Source: Sphingomonas sp. SORGH_AS_0879 (GTDB lineage Bacteria > Pseudomonadota > Alphaproteobacteria > Sphingomonadales > Sphingomonadaceae). Taken from it: a stretch of 64,000 bases of DNA. The notes beneath the pieces are model-generated. The model saw only the letters and a program-made list of their open reading frames with translations, was not told the DNA's origin and ran no database searches. How positions within the stretch are numbered: the stretch's first letter is position 1; every line of letters begins with the position of its first letter. Below are positions 46,283 to 55,104 of the stretch, piece by piece. The stretch covers positions 10,001 to 74,000 of the forward strand of contig NZ_JAUTBJ010000002.1 in the NCBI RefSeq assembly GCF_030819175.1, read 5' to 3'. The translations under genes were made by a program, and so were the position numbers.

Positions 46283-47685
46283 TGAGCATGATGCACGACC
46301 AGTCCCTCCATGATCAATCACGGCGCGCCTTCCTCAAGCGCAGCGCCCTGCTCGGCCTCGCCGGGACCGCCACCCCCTTCGTCTCCAGCCTGGCCGCGAT
46401 CGGCGAGGCGGCGGCGGCGACCGCCTCGGACTACAAGGCGCTGGTGTGCGTGTTCCTCTATGGCGGCAACGACTATGCCAACACGCTGGTCCCCTATGAC
46501 GAAGGCAGCTTCGCCGCCTATCGCGCGGCGCGGGCCAATATCGGCTATCAGCGCGACGTGCTGGCGGGCACCCTGCTGAACCCCTCGGTCGCGCTGCCCG
46601 ATGGCCGCGCCTATGCCCTGTCGCCCAGCATGCCCGAGATGAGCCAGCTCTTCGCGGCGGGCAAGATGGCGGTCGCGCTGAACGTCGGCACGCTGGTCGA
46701 GCCGACGACCAAATCGCAATATCAGAAGCGCAGCGTCCGCCTGCCCCCGAAGTTGTTCAGCCATAACGACCAGCAGAGCTTCTTCCAGGCATCGAGCCCC
46801 GAAGGCGCGGGCAGCGGCTGGGGCGGGCGGATCGGCGACGTGTTCCAGAACGGCAACGGCAATGCCGCGCTGACCTGTATCAACGCCACCGGCAATGCCG
46901 TGTACCTGACCGGACGAAGCGCGATCCAATATTCGGTCGGCACCGGCGGCCCGGTCGCGCTGCTGAACAGCAGCCGGACGCTGTACGGATCATCCACCGC
47001 GCTCGACACGCTGCGCACGCTGATGACCTCCGACTCCAGCCTCGCCATCGCCAGCGAGCATGCGCGGATCAGCAAGCGGGCGCTCGATATCCAGGCGCAG
47101 TTGAGCAGCGCGCTGGCGGGCGCACCCGCGACCAGCTTCCCGCTTTTCCCCAGCAACAACCCACTGGCCGACCAGTTGAAGATGGTCGCGCGGATGATCT
47201 CGGTCAGCCAGACCCTGGGGCTGAAGCGGCAGGTGTTCTTCGTGTCGCTCGGCGGCTTCGACCTGCACGACAATCTGGTCGCGCAGCATCCGGGGCTGCT
47301 CGCCCGCATGTCTTCGGCGATGAAGGCCTTTTACGACACCACCGAGGCGATGGGCGTCGCCAATCAGGTGACCAGCTTCACCGCGTCCGATTTCGGGCGC
47401 ACGCTCCAGTCCAATGACGACGGGTCGGACCATGGCTGGGGCGGCATGCACTTCGTCGTCGGCGGCGCGGTGCGCGGGCAGCGGCTCTATGGCAAGGCCC
47501 CGACGGTGGGCGTCAACAACAATGACGATGTCGGTCAGGGCCGCCTGATCCCGACCATGTCGGTCGACCAATATGCCGCGACGCTGGCAAGCTGGTTCGG
47601 CATCGATTCGGGAGGCCTGCGCACCGTGCTGCCCAATATCGGCAATTACGACAGCTCGACCTGGAATCAGGGATTCATGGGGTAA
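46279..47685 (+). CDS. DUF1501 protein, probable Tat substrate
   Basis: A 468-residue protein. The twin-arginine signal reads QSRRAFLKRSALLGLAG (about residues 14-30), so it is exported folded. The DUF1501 domain includes VFLYGGNDYANTLVPYDE, QKRSVRLPPKLFSHNDQQ, SLGGFDLHDNLVAQHPGLL and SDHGWGGMHFVVGGAV. The fold is alkaline-phosphatase/sulphatase-like, with the histidines and acidic residues of SDHGWGG and GGFDLHD as candidate metal ligands. Co-translated with DUF1800. Confidence 0.9.
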   Translation: MMSMMHDQSLHDQSRRAFLKRSALLGLAGTATPFVSSLAAIGEAAAATASDYKALVCVFLYGGNDYANTLVPYDEGSFAAYRAARANIGYQRDVLAGTLLNPSVALPDGRAYALSPSMPEMSQLFAAGKMAVALNVGTLVEPTTKSQYQKRSVRLPPKLFSHNDQQSFFQASSPEGAGSGWGGRIGDVFQNGNGNAALTCINATGNAVYLTGRSAIQYSVGTGGPVALLNSSRTLYGSSTALDTLRTLMTSDSSLAIASEHARISKRALDIQAQLSSALAGAPATSFPLFPSNNPLADQLKMVARMISVSQTLGLKRQVFFVSLGGFDLHDNLVAQHPGLLARMSSAMKAFYDTTEAMGVANQVTSFTASDFGRTLQSNDDGSDHGWGGMHFVVGGAVRGQRLYGKAPTVGVNNNDDVGQGRLIPTMSVDQYAATLASWFGIDSGGLRTVLPNIGNYDSSTWNQGFMG

Positions 47686-47867
47686 GTCCGGTCCTGGCTC
47701 CGGGCATGGCAGGGCCAGTGACAATATAACATATTGAAGTTTCACATTTTCCCGATCAGCGCCGATCGGAAAAACTAGCAGGCCCACCGCCCTGGCATGC
47801 GACTCCCCGGGTCCCATATGAGCGCCGCGATCCTTCGGTCGCCCCTATCGATTCCAGAGGAGCTTCC

Positions 47868-48932
47868 ATGCCCACTCCTGCCAAGGCCTATGCGGCCCAG
47901 TCGGCCGACGCCGCGCTCGCCCCCTTCTCGCTGGAGCGTCGCGATCTGCAAGCAGACGATGTCGCGATCGACATCCTTTATTGCGGCGTCTGTCATTCCG
48001 ACCTGCACACGGCGCGCGGCGAATGGGCGGGCACGCTCTATCCGTGCGTTCCGGGACACGAGATCGTCGGGCGCGTCACCGCCATCGGCGACGCGGTGAC
48101 CAAGTATAAGGTCGGCGACGTGGTCGGCGTCGGCTGCATGGTCGACAGTTGCGGCCATTGCGCCTCCTGCCATGGCGGCGAAGAGCAATATTGCGAGACC
48201 ACCGGCTTCGTCGGCACCTATAACGGCCCCGATCCCGTGATGGGCGGCCATACCCTTGGCGGCTATTCCGACCATATCGTGGTCAAGGAAGGCTTCGTCC
48301 TGAAGATCAACCATGACGAGGGTGATCTGGCTGCCGTCGCGCCGCTGCTCTGTGCGGGGATCACCACCTATTCCCCCTTGCGCCACTGGAAGGTCGGGCC
48401 GGGCCAGAAGGTCGGCATCGTGGGGCTTGGCGGACTGGGCCATATGGGCGTGAAGATCGCCGCCGCGATGGGGGCCGAGGTCTATGTCTTCTCCACCTCG
48501 CCGGGCAAGGCCGAGGACGCCAGGCGGCTGGGCGCCAGGGACCTGATCGTGTCGAAGGACGCCGACCAGATGGCCGCGCACGCCAACAGCTTCGACTTCA
48601 TCCTGAATACGGTGGCCGCGCCGCATGACCTCGATGCGTTCCTGATGCTGTTGAAGCGCGACGGCACGATGACGCTGGTCGGCGTACCCGATTCGCCGCA
48701 TCCCTCGCCCTCGGTCGGCAACCTCGTCTTCCGCCGCCGGTCGCTGGCGGGCTCGCTGATCGGCGGCATCGCCGAGACGCAGGAGATGCTCGATTTCTGC
48801 CACCAGCATGGCCTGACCGCCGATATCGAGATGATCGCGATGGACGAGGTCAACACCGCCTATGACCGGATGCAGAAGAGCGATGTGAAATATCGCTTCG
48901 TCATCGACATGGCGACACTGAAGCAGGACTGA
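47868..48932 (+). CDS. Zinc-dependent NAD(P) alcohol dehydrogenase
   Basis: 354 residues, medium-chain dehydrogenase of the cinnamyl alcohol/YahK group. The catalytic-zinc region is CGVCHSDLHTARGEW with PGHEIVG. Structural-zinc cysteines are in CMVDSCGHCASCHGGEE and QYC. The nucleotide loop is VGLGGLGHMGVKIAAAMGA, and a downstream Ser in FSTSPGK suggests NADP preference. It has a good ribosome site (AGAGGAG) 7-10 bp upstream. The 182-bp gap before it contains AT-rich sequence, the likely promoter. Aldehyde reduction is the common activity. Confidence 0.92.
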   Translation: MPTPAKAYAAQSADAALAPFSLERRDLQADDVAIDILYCGVCHSDLHTARGEWAGTLYPCVPGHEIVGRVTAIGDAVTKYKVGDVVGVGCMVDSCGHCASCHGGEEQYCETTGFVGTYNGPDPVMGGHTLGGYSDHIVVKEGFVLKINHDEGDLAAVAPLLCAGITTYSPLRHWKVGPGQKVGIVGLGGLGHMGVKIAAAMGAEVYVFSTSPGKAEDARRLGARDLIVSKDADQMAAHANSFDFILNTVAAPHDLDAFLMLLKRDGTMTLVGVPDSPHPSPSVGNLVFRRRSLAGSLIGGIAETQEMLDFCHQHGLTADIEMIAMDEVNTAYDRMQKSDVKYRFVIDMATLKQD

Positions 48933-48948
48933 CGCTCCTGAGACTCAC

Positions 48949-49053
48949 GCCCCTCCCGTAAACGGGAGGGGATGGGGGAGGGCAAGCCACGGGCGATGGT
49001 CTCTGTGAGACTCCAGGCCCTCCCCCCATCCCCCTCCCGCTTGCGGGAGGGGG
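48949..49053. repeat. Family B repeat upstream of ctaB
   Basis: CCCCTCCCGTAAACGGGAGG at the left end and CCCTCCCGCTTGCGGGAGGG at the right, inverted, with a centre resembling the copy at 60675-60837. Lies between the alcohol dehydrogenase stop and ctaB. Confidence 0.85.
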
Positions 49054-49135
49054 TGCGCTTGGGGCTGGCAGATATCCCAAGCTCCAACCACTTCGATTGC
49101 CCGCCCACCTCACAGCGCCTATATGCGGGGCTCCC

Positions 49136-50035
49136 ATGTCCAGCATTCCCTCCTCCGTCTTCGTCCCCGCCGACTGGCGCGACTTCCTCGCCTTGACCAA
49201 GCCGCGGGTGATGACGCTGGTGGTGTTCACCGGGCTGTGCGGGATGCTGGCCGCGCCGGTGGGGGTCGATCCGGTGATCGGCTTCACCGCGATCCTGTGC
49301 ATCGCCTTGGGCGCGGGCGCGGCCGGGGCACTCAACCAATGGTATGAGGCGGACCTGGACGCGCTGATGAAGCGCACCGCCAAGCGCCCGCTGCCCGCCG
49401 GGCGGATGAATCGCGAATCGGCGCTGCATTTCGGGGTCGGGCTCGCCTGTTTCTCGGTCATCCTCATGGGGTTGGCGGTCAATTACGTCGCCGCCGGCAT
49501 CCTGAGCGTCTCGATCCTGTTCTATGTGCTGGTCTATACCGTCTGGCTGAAGCGGCGGACGCCGCAGAACATCGTCATCGGCGGGGCTGCGGGCGCGTTT
49601 CCGCCATTGATCGGCTGGGCGGCGGCGACCGGGCAGATCGCGCTCCTCCCCTTCCTTCTGTTCAGCCTCGTCTTCCTGTGGACACCACCGCATTTCTGGG
49701 CGCTCGCGCTGTTCGTGAAGACCGATTACGCCAATGCGGGTGTGCCGATGCTGCCCGTCGTCGCCGGGGAGCGGGTGACGCGCGCGCAGATCGGGCTCTA
49801 CACCATTCCGATGGCCGTCGCCGCCGTCGCGCCCTGGCCGCTGGGGCTGACCGGCGCGATCTATGGCGTGATCGCCAGTGCGGGGACCGCGCTGTTCGGG
49901 CTCTACGCCGCGATCGTCGCCTTCCGGCATACGCAACCCGACGATGCGATGAAGCCCGAAAAGCGGCTGTTCAAATATTCGATCCTGTATCTTTTCCTTC
50001 TCTTCGGCGCGCTGGTGGTGGATCGTTGGGCATGA
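49136..50035 (+). CDS. ctaB: Protoheme IX farnesyltransferase
   Basis: Converts protohaem to haem O for the oxidase. 299 residues, nine helices, UbiA superfamily. The first prenyl-diphosphate motif is [20 protein letters not shown] and the second region [17 protein letters not shown]. The start is the ATG at 49136; the ATG at 49097 would add 13 unrelated residues. It overlaps the next small gene by 4 bp. Confidence 0.95.
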   Translation: MSSIPSSVFVPADWRDFLALTKPRVMTLVVFTGLCGMLAAPVGVDPVIGFTAILCIALGAGAAGALNQWYEADLDALMKRTAKRPLPAGRMNRESALHFGVGLACFSVILMGLAVNYVAAGILSVSILFYVLVYTVWLKRRTPQNIVIGGAAGAFPPLIGWAAATGQIALLPFLLFSLVFLWTPPHFWALALFVKTDYANAGVPMLPVVAGERVTRAQIGLYTIPMAVAAVAPWPLGLTGAIYGVIASAGTALFGLYAAIVAFRHTQPDDAMKPEKRLFKYSILYLFLLFGALVVDRWA

Positions 50036-50166
50036 CGCCTGACGATTCGAACCGGATTCGCGCCAAGCAGCGCGCTCGTGCCACCGCGATGGCGCTGCTG
50101 CTCGGGTTCCTGGTGGTGCTGATCTTCTTCATCACCCTGTCCAAGATCCGGTCGGGAATGCATTGA
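50032..50166 (+). CDS. Small single-helix protein of the cox operon (CoxF-like)
   Basis: A 44-residue protein with a charged cytoplasmic start ([11 protein letters not shown]) and one helix (about 18-38, [18 protein letters not shown]) ending in KIRSGMH. Similar short ORFs occupy the slot between ctaB and ctaG in other alphaproteobacteria. It is coupled at both ends: ATGA overlap with ctaB, TGATG with ctaG. An assembly-factor or accessory-subunit role is likely but unproven. Confidence 0.8.
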   Translation: MTPDDSNRIRAKQRARATAMALLLGFLVVLIFFITLSKIRSGMH

Positions 50167-50705
50167 TGCGGCTCACGCGGCAGGCTCGGACCGTGGTGTT
50201 CGCGCTGTTCGGCGTGGTGTTCATGACCGGCCTCGCCTTCGCCAGCGTGCCGCTCTATCGCATGTTCTGTCAGGTGACGGGCTATCAGGGCACGACGCAG
50301 CGGGGCACACAGGCGCCGGGCAGCGTCCATAGCCAGATCAGGGTCGATTTCGACGCCAACGTCTCCTCGCGCCTCGCCTGGACGTTCAAGCCCGAAAATC
50401 CGCACGAAACCGTCGATATCGGCGCGCGGGACATGGTGTTCTTCACCGCGACCAACAATGCCAAAGTGCCCGTCACCGGCACCGCGACCTTCAACGTGAC
50501 GCCCGACCAGGCGGGACGCTATTTCACCAAGATCGAGTGTTTCTGCTTCACCCAGCAGACGCTGAAACCCGGCGAGACGGTGCGGATGCCGGTCATCTTC
50601 TTCGTCGATCCCAAGATCCTGAACGACCCGGACGCGAAGGACATCGAGACCATCACCCTGTCCTACACATTTTACCCGGTGGATTCGGCGGGAAAAGCGG
50701 GTTAG
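50166..50705 (+). CDS. ctaG: Cytochrome c oxidase assembly protein CtaG (Cox11 type)
   Basis: Delivers copper to CuB of subunit I. 179 residues with one N-terminal helix (about 9-28), a periplasmic immunoglobulin-like domain, and the copper motif C125-F-C127 in KIECFCFTQQTLKPGE. The start is ATG at 50166 (TGATG junction with the small ORF). Confidence 0.95.
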   Translation: MRLTRQARTVVFALFGVVFMTGLAFASVPLYRMFCQVTGYQGTTQRGTQAPGSVHSQIRVDFDANVSSRLAWTFKPENPHETVDIGARDMVFFTATNNAKVPVTGTATFNVTPDQAGRYFTKIECFCFTQQTLKPGETVRMPVIFFVDPKILNDPDAKDIETITLSYTFYPVDSAGKAG

Positions 50706-50743
50706 CCTGCCCCCAAAATAGCAAAAAGCTAAGGGACGGGATC

Positions 50744-51655
50744 ATGGCTGGCGCGAAGAACCACGACTATCACATCCTGCCGCCGAGCCCCTGGCCGCTG
50801 GCCAGTTCGATGTCGGCGCTGCTGATGGCCTCGGGCGCGATCATGTGGATGCACAGCGCGCCCGGTGGTGGCTGGGCGTTTCTGGCTGGGCTCGCCGCGG
50901 TGCTGTTCTGCATGGGAAGCTGGTGGGCCGATGTGGTGCGCGAGGCGCATCATGGCGACCATACCCCGGTCGTCCAGCTTCACTTCCGCTATGGCATGAT
51001 CCTGTTCATCGCGTCCGAAGTGATGTTCTTCGTCGGCTGGTTCTGGGCCTTTTTCGACTTTTCGCTCTTCCCGACCGCGATGAGCTTCGTCGACGGACAG
51101 GTGGAGCGCGCCGCCGAGGGGGCCACCGCCATCGCCGCGACCTGGCCGCCCAAGGGGCTGGAGGTGATCGACGCCTTCAAACTGCCCTTGCTCAACACGC
51201 TGATCCTGCTGACCAGCGGCACCACCGTGACCTGGGCTCATCACGCCCTGATCCACAACCAGCGCGGCGGGGAGAAGCGCGGCCTGTGGGGCGCGCTGGG
51301 CGTGGGCGACCGGGACGGGGTGCTCAAGGGGCTGTGGCTGACCATCGTGCTGGGCCTGATCTTCAGTTCGATCCAGGCCTATGAATATATCCATGCGCCC
51401 TTCCCGTTTAAGGGGATCAATTACGGCGCGGCCTTCTTCATGGCGACCGGTTTCCATGGGTTCCACGTCATCGTCGGCACCATCTTCCTGATCGTCTGCC
51501 TGATCCGCGCCTATCGCGGCGACTTCACGCCCCGCCAGCATTTCGGGTTCGAGGCGGCGGCCTGGTACTGGCATTTCGTCGACGTGGTGTGGCTGTTCCT
51601 CTTCGTCACCGTCTATGTCTGGGGTGGCTGGGGCGCGCCGGTTCATAGTGGCTGA
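50744..51655 (+). CDS. ctaE: Cytochrome c oxidase subunit III
   Basis: 303 residues with seven helices. Begins HDYHILPPSPWPLASS, then the conserved SEVMFFVGWFWAFF and HGFHVIVGTIFLIVCLIR, ending AAAWYWHFVDVVWLFLFVTV. Supports proton uptake and stability of the oxidase core. AAGGGACGGG lies 7 bp before the ATG. The stop overlaps the DUF983 start. Confidence 0.96.
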   Translation: MAGAKNHDYHILPPSPWPLASSMSALLMASGAIMWMHSAPGGGWAFLAGLAAVLFCMGSWWADVVREAHHGDHTPVVQLHFRYGMILFIASEVMFFVGWFWAFFDFSLFPTAMSFVDGQVERAAEGATAIAATWPPKGLEVIDAFKLPLLNTLILLTSGTTVTWAHHALIHNQRGGEKRGLWGALGVGDRDGVLKGLWLTIVLGLIFSSIQAYEYIHAPFPFKGINYGAAFFMATGFHGFHVIVGTIFLIVCLIRAYRGDFTPRQHFGFEAAAWYWHFVDVVWLFLFVTVYVWGGWGAPVHSG

Positions 51656-52052
51656 GCCGACGCCTCCCACTATCGCGCAAGCGGCATTCCAGGGGCTGTG
51701 TCCGCGTTGCGGCCAGCCCCATTTGTTTGCCGGGCCGCTGCTCTCGACCAAGGTCGTGACCTTCGCCGATCGCTGTAGCGCCTGCGGGCTGGATTTCACG
51801 CGCTTCAACATCGGTGACGGCCCCGCCGCCTTCCTCACCCTGATCCTGGGCACGATCATCACCATCGCTGCGATCATCGTCGAGTTGACGCTGCACCCGC
51901 CGCTCTGGCTGCACATGATGATCTGGCTGCCGCTGACCGCGATCGGCGTGGTCTATACGCTGCGACTCGCCAAGGGCGCGCTGATGGCCGCCGAATATCG
52001 GAACGAGGCGCGCGAGGGCGCGGTGGTCCGCCCCGAGGAAGACGGGGAATGA
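51648..52052 (+). CDS. DUF983 zinc-ribbon membrane protein
   Basis: 134 residues, a standard member of alphaproteobacterial cox operons with unknown function. A zinc-ribbon of two CxxC knuckles (CPRCGQ at 18-21 and CSACGLDF about 47-50) precedes two helices (about 61-82 and 87-107). The start is taken as GTG at 51648 because it gives the family-typical N-terminus and only an 8-bp overlap with ctaE; the in-frame ATG at 51615 would overlap by 41 bp. Confidence 0.82.
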   Translation: MAEPTPPTIAQAAFQGLCPRCGQPHLFAGPLLSTKVVTFADRCSACGLDFTRFNIGDGPAAFLTLILGTIITIAAIIVELTLHPPLWLHMMIWLPLTAIGVVYTLRLAKGALMAAEYRNEAREGAVVRPEEDGE

Positions 52053-52669
52053 GGCGTGCGCCCGTCCTCCCGACGCTGATCGTCGGCCTGGCCGTCGCGG
52101 CGATGGTGGCGCTCGGGCTATGGCAGTTGCTCGACCGGTTGCCGAAGAAGCAGGCCTATCTGGCGCAACTGGCGGCCAATCCGGCGCGGCCGGTCATCGC
52201 CTTTCCGCTGTTCCCCGACGACAGCCTGCTCTTCCGCCGCACGGTCGCCGATTGCCACCCGCCGATTACGATCCGTCGCGCGGGTGCGGGCGCGGCGGGG
52301 TTCCGGCTGATCGCGACCTGTGCGGTGCCGCAGGGGTCTTTACAGGTGCAGCTTGGCACCACCCATGACCCGCGCAAGGAGGTGGCGTGGCCCGGCGGAC
52401 GGGTGAGCGGCTATGTCTCCCATGCGCCCGACAGCCGCTCGCTGATCGAGTCGGCCTTCGACCACCGCCCGCAGGCGATGCTGCTGGTCGCCGACACGCC
52501 CGCCGCCGGACTGGAATCCAACCCCCGTCCCGATACCGACGGCGTGCCCAACAACCACCTGGCTTACGCCATCCAATGGTTCCTGTTCGCCGCGATCGCC
52601 GCAATTATCTATGGTTTGGCGGTCGCTCGACGCAATCCAACGGTTGTGGTGACGGGCACACGCCGTTAA
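52049..52669 (+). CDS. SURF1-family oxidase assembly protein
   Basis: A haem a insertion factor of the inner membrane. 206 residues, two helices (7-26, VLPTLIVGLAVAAMVALGLW, and about 174-196) flanking a periplasmic domain. The family signature is partly present: GLWQLLDRLPKKQAYL near the start and NNHLAYAIQWFLFAA at the end. Slightly shorter than usual (about 230-250). Start overlaps DUF983 by 4 bp. Confidence 0.9.
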   Translation: MRRAPVLPTLIVGLAVAAMVALGLWQLLDRLPKKQAYLAQLAANPARPVIAFPLFPDDSLLFRRTVADCHPPITIRRAGAGAAGFRLIATCAVPQGSLQVQLGTTHDPRKEVAWPGGRVSGYVSHAPDSRSLIESAFDHRPQAMLLVADTPAAGLESNPRPDTDGVPNNHLAYAIQWFLFAAIAAIIYGLAVARRNPTVVVTGTRR

Positions 52670-52682
52670 GCCCCGGCGCATC

Positions 52683-54071
52683 ATGCGCTATCTCAGTACC
52701 CGCGGCTCCGCCCCCATCCTCGATTTCCGGGGCGCGACCCTGGCCGGTCTCGCCAGCGATGGCGGCCTCTATGTGCCCGAAGCCTGGCCCAGCCTGACCG
52801 GCGAAGAGATCGAAGCGCTGGCGGGCCTGTCCTATGCGCAGACCGCCGCGCGGATCATGGCCCCTTTCGTCGGCGACAGCCTGACTCCGCAGGAACTGCA
52901 AGACCTGTGCGACGCCGCCTATGGCCGCTTCTCGCACGCCGCCGTCACGCCGCTGGTGCAACTCGACCATGACCAGTGGCTGCTCGAACTCTTCCACGGC
53001 CCGACGCTGGCGTTCAAGGACGTGGCGCTCCAGATGCTGGGGCTGTTGTTCGAGCGGTTCCTGCGCGGCACCGACACGCGCCTGACCATCGTCGGCGCGA
53101 CCAGCGGCGACACCGGATCGGCGGCGATCGACGCGGTGGCGGGGCGCGCCAATATCGACATCTTCATGCTCCACCCGGCGGGTCGCGTCACCGAGATCCA
53201 GCGCCGCCAGATGACCACGGTGCTCGCGCCCAACGTCCACAATATCGCGATCCAGGGCAATTTCGACGATGCCCAGGCGCTGGTGAAGGCGATGTTCAAC
53301 GACCGCGCCTTTGCCGACCGCCATACCCTGTCGGCGGTCAACTCGATCAACTGGGCACGGTTGATGGCGCAGGTCGTCTATTATTTCTACGCCGCCGTCC
53401 GGCTGGGCGCGCCGGGCAAGGCGGTGGCCTTCTCGGTCCCGACCGGCAATTTCGGCGACGTGTTCGCCGGTTACGTCGCCGCGCGCATGGGGCTTCCCGT
53501 CGAGCGGCTGATCGTCGCGACCAACGTCAACGACATCCTCCACCGCGCCCTGTCCTCGGGCGATTATTCCAAGGGGCAGGTACAGGCGACCGCGACCCCC
53601 TCGATGGACATCCAGGTCAGTTCCAATTTCGAGCGGCTGTTGTTCGACGCGAACGGGCGCGACGGCGCGGCGCTGGCAACGCAGATGAAGGGGTTCGAGG
53701 CGTCGGGCGCGATGCGGCTGACCAATGCGCAGAGCCAGGCCATCGCCCCGCTCTTCACCAGCACCCGCGTCGATGCCGACGACATGAGCCGCGCGATGCG
53801 CTGGGCAGCGGAGGAAGCGGGGCAGATCCTCGACCCCCACACCGCCATCGCCCTGTCCGCCGCCCGCGCCGCCGGGACAAGCGCGCCCGTCGTGACGCTC
53901 GCCACCGCGCATCCGGCCAAGTTCACCGACGCGGTCGAGCGCGCGACCGGCGTTCGCCCCCCGCTCCCCCGCCGCGTCGGCGACCTGTTCGAGCGCGAGG
54001 AGCGCTACACCACCCTGCCCGCCACCTTCGAGGCGGTGACGGCCTTTATCGACGGGCATGGTTTGCGCTAA
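52683..54071 (+). CDS. thrC: Threonine synthase
   Basis: PLP enzyme forming threonine from O-phosphohomoserine. 462 residues, the longer proteobacterial type. The Schiff-base lysine is K112 (GPTLAFKDVAL), with the phosphate loop GATSGDTGSAAI and FSVPTGNFGDVFAG. It follows SURF1 by 13 bp, an arrangement I recall from other alphaproteobacteria. lysC, for the first step, is 22 kb upstream. Confidence 0.95.
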   Translation: MRYLSTRGSAPILDFRGATLAGLASDGGLYVPEAWPSLTGEEIEALAGLSYAQTAARIMAPFVGDSLTPQELQDLCDAAYGRFSHAAVTPLVQLDHDQWLLELFHGPTLAFKDVALQMLGLLFERFLRGTDTRLTIVGATSGDTGSAAIDAVAGRANIDIFMLHPAGRVTEIQRRQMTTVLAPNVHNIAIQGNFDDAQALVKAMFNDRAFADRHTLSAVNSINWARLMAQVVYYFYAAVRLGAPGKAVAFSVPTGNFGDVFAGYVAARMGLPVERLIVATNVNDILHRALSSGDYSKGQVQATATPSMDIQVSSNFERLLFDANGRDGAALATQMKGFEASGAMRLTNAQSQAIAPLFTSTRVDADDMSRAMRWAAEEAGQILDPHTAIALSAARAAGTSAPVVTLATAHPAKFTDAVERATGVRPPLPRRVGDLFEREERYTTLPATFEAVTAFIDGHGLR

Positions 54072-54080
54072 CGCGGGCGC

Positions 54081-54950
54081 ATGAAACTCGAAACGATGAT
54101 CGGCGAGCCCTGGGCCGACTATGGGCTGGTCGACTCCGGCCATGGTCGCAAGCTGGAACGCTATGGCCGGTTCCGCTTCATCCGCCCCGAGCCGCAGGCG
54201 ATGTGGGCCCCCGCGAGCCAAGACTGGCGCGCGGCGGCCGAGTTCGTGCCGGGCTCGGACGAGGATGGCGGCGGCCGCTGGAATTTCAACGAGCCGGTCC
54301 CGCGCGAGGGCTGGCCGCTCAAGTGGAACGAGGTGCGCTTCACCGCGCAGAACACCCCCTTCCGCCATCTCGGCTTCTTCCCCGACATGGCGCCCGTCTG
54401 GAGCTGGATGCGCGAGCAGGTCGACGGCCTGGCCGAGCCGGAATGCATGAACCTGTTCGGCTATACCGGCGTCGGCACGCTGGCGATGGCGAGCGCGGGG
54501 GCAAAGATGGTCCATGTCGACGCTTCCAAGAAATCGGTCGAGGCGGCGCGCGGCAATGCCATGCTGTCGGGTCTGGGCGATGCGCCGGTGCGCTGGATCA
54601 TCGACGACGCCGCCAAATTCGTCGCGCGCGAGGTGCGGCGCGGGCGGCGCTATGACGGCATATTGCTCGACCCGCCCAAATATGGACGCGGACCGGAGGG
54701 CGAGGTGTGGCGGCTGGAGGAGGACCTGCCGGGCCTGATCGCGAACTGTCGCCAGTTACTGGATACCGAATCGCGCTTCCTGTTCCTGACGGTGTACGCC
54801 GTGCGCATGTCGGCGCTGGCGATCGGCGAGATGATGCGACAGGCGATGGCCGACCTGCCCGGCCAGGTCGAATGCGGCGAACTCGGCGTGCGCGAGGAAG
54901 CGCGCGGGCTGGTCCTGCCGACGGCCATCTGGGCGCGGTGGAGCCGGTAA
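54081..54950 (+). CDS. Class I SAM-dependent methyltransferase, RlmI/RlmK-like
   Basis: A 289-residue protein. The SAM site is NLFGYTGVGTLAMASAGAK, then VDASKKSVEAARGNAMLSG, and the catalytic-like motif ILLDPPKYGRGPEGE resembles 23S rRNA m5C/m2G methyltransferases. The DPPKY box favours an RNA base as substrate. No PUA or THUMP domain is present. It follows thrC by 9 bp and ends at a family C repeat. Confidence 0.88.
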   Translation: MKLETMIGEPWADYGLVDSGHGRKLERYGRFRFIRPEPQAMWAPASQDWRAAAEFVPGSDEDGGGRWNFNEPVPREGWPLKWNEVRFTAQNTPFRHLGFFPDMAPVWSWMREQVDGLAEPECMNLFGYTGVGTLAMASAGAKMVHVDASKKSVEAARGNAMLSGLGDAPVRWIIDDAAKFVAREVRRGRRYDGILLDPPKYGRGPEGEVWRLEEDLPGLIANCRQLLDTESRFLFLTVYAVRMSALAIGEMMRQAMADLPGQVECGELGVREEARGLVLPTAIWARWSR

Positions 54951-54951
54951 A

Positions 54952-55104
54952 CCCAGACATCCGTTCGTGCTGAGCGAAGTCAAAGCACATGCCCCGCCGC
55001 CATCATCTGGCGTGGCCTTCGACTTCGGCGCACAGCGCCGAAGTTTATTCTGAGCGGCTGGCTTGCCAGTCAGCCGAAGGGCTCAGGCTGAACGGGGGTT
55101 GGGG
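54952..55104. repeat. Family C repeat carrying an inserted three-way-junction element and overlapping a gene end
   Basis: The outer family C unit runs from CCGTTCGTGCTGAGCGAAGT (left) to GCTCAGGCTGAACGG (right). Between them about 60 bp is extra: closing arm CCTTCG (55015-55020) with CGAAGG (55075-55080), hairpin ACTTCGGCGC-aca-GCGCCGAAGT (55022-55044, 10-bp perfect stem) and a second hairpin CGGCTG..CAGCCG (55055-55076). The right end of the repeat supplies the last codons and stop of the convergent methyltransferase gene. Confidence 0.8.

Noticed and set aside
44513..46321. A 602-residue minus-strand frame opposite the DUF1800 gene, and a 653-residue plus-strand frame opposite kup (61534-63495)
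   Set aside because: Same reasoning: shadow composition and no domain; the opposite-strand genes have clear motifs.
47746..47775. AT-rich hairpin CCGATC..GATCGG considered as the DUF1501 terminator
   Set aside because: The stem is preceded by T and followed by A on the coding strand, the wrong polarity for an intrinsic terminator; more likely part of the dehydrogenase promoter region.
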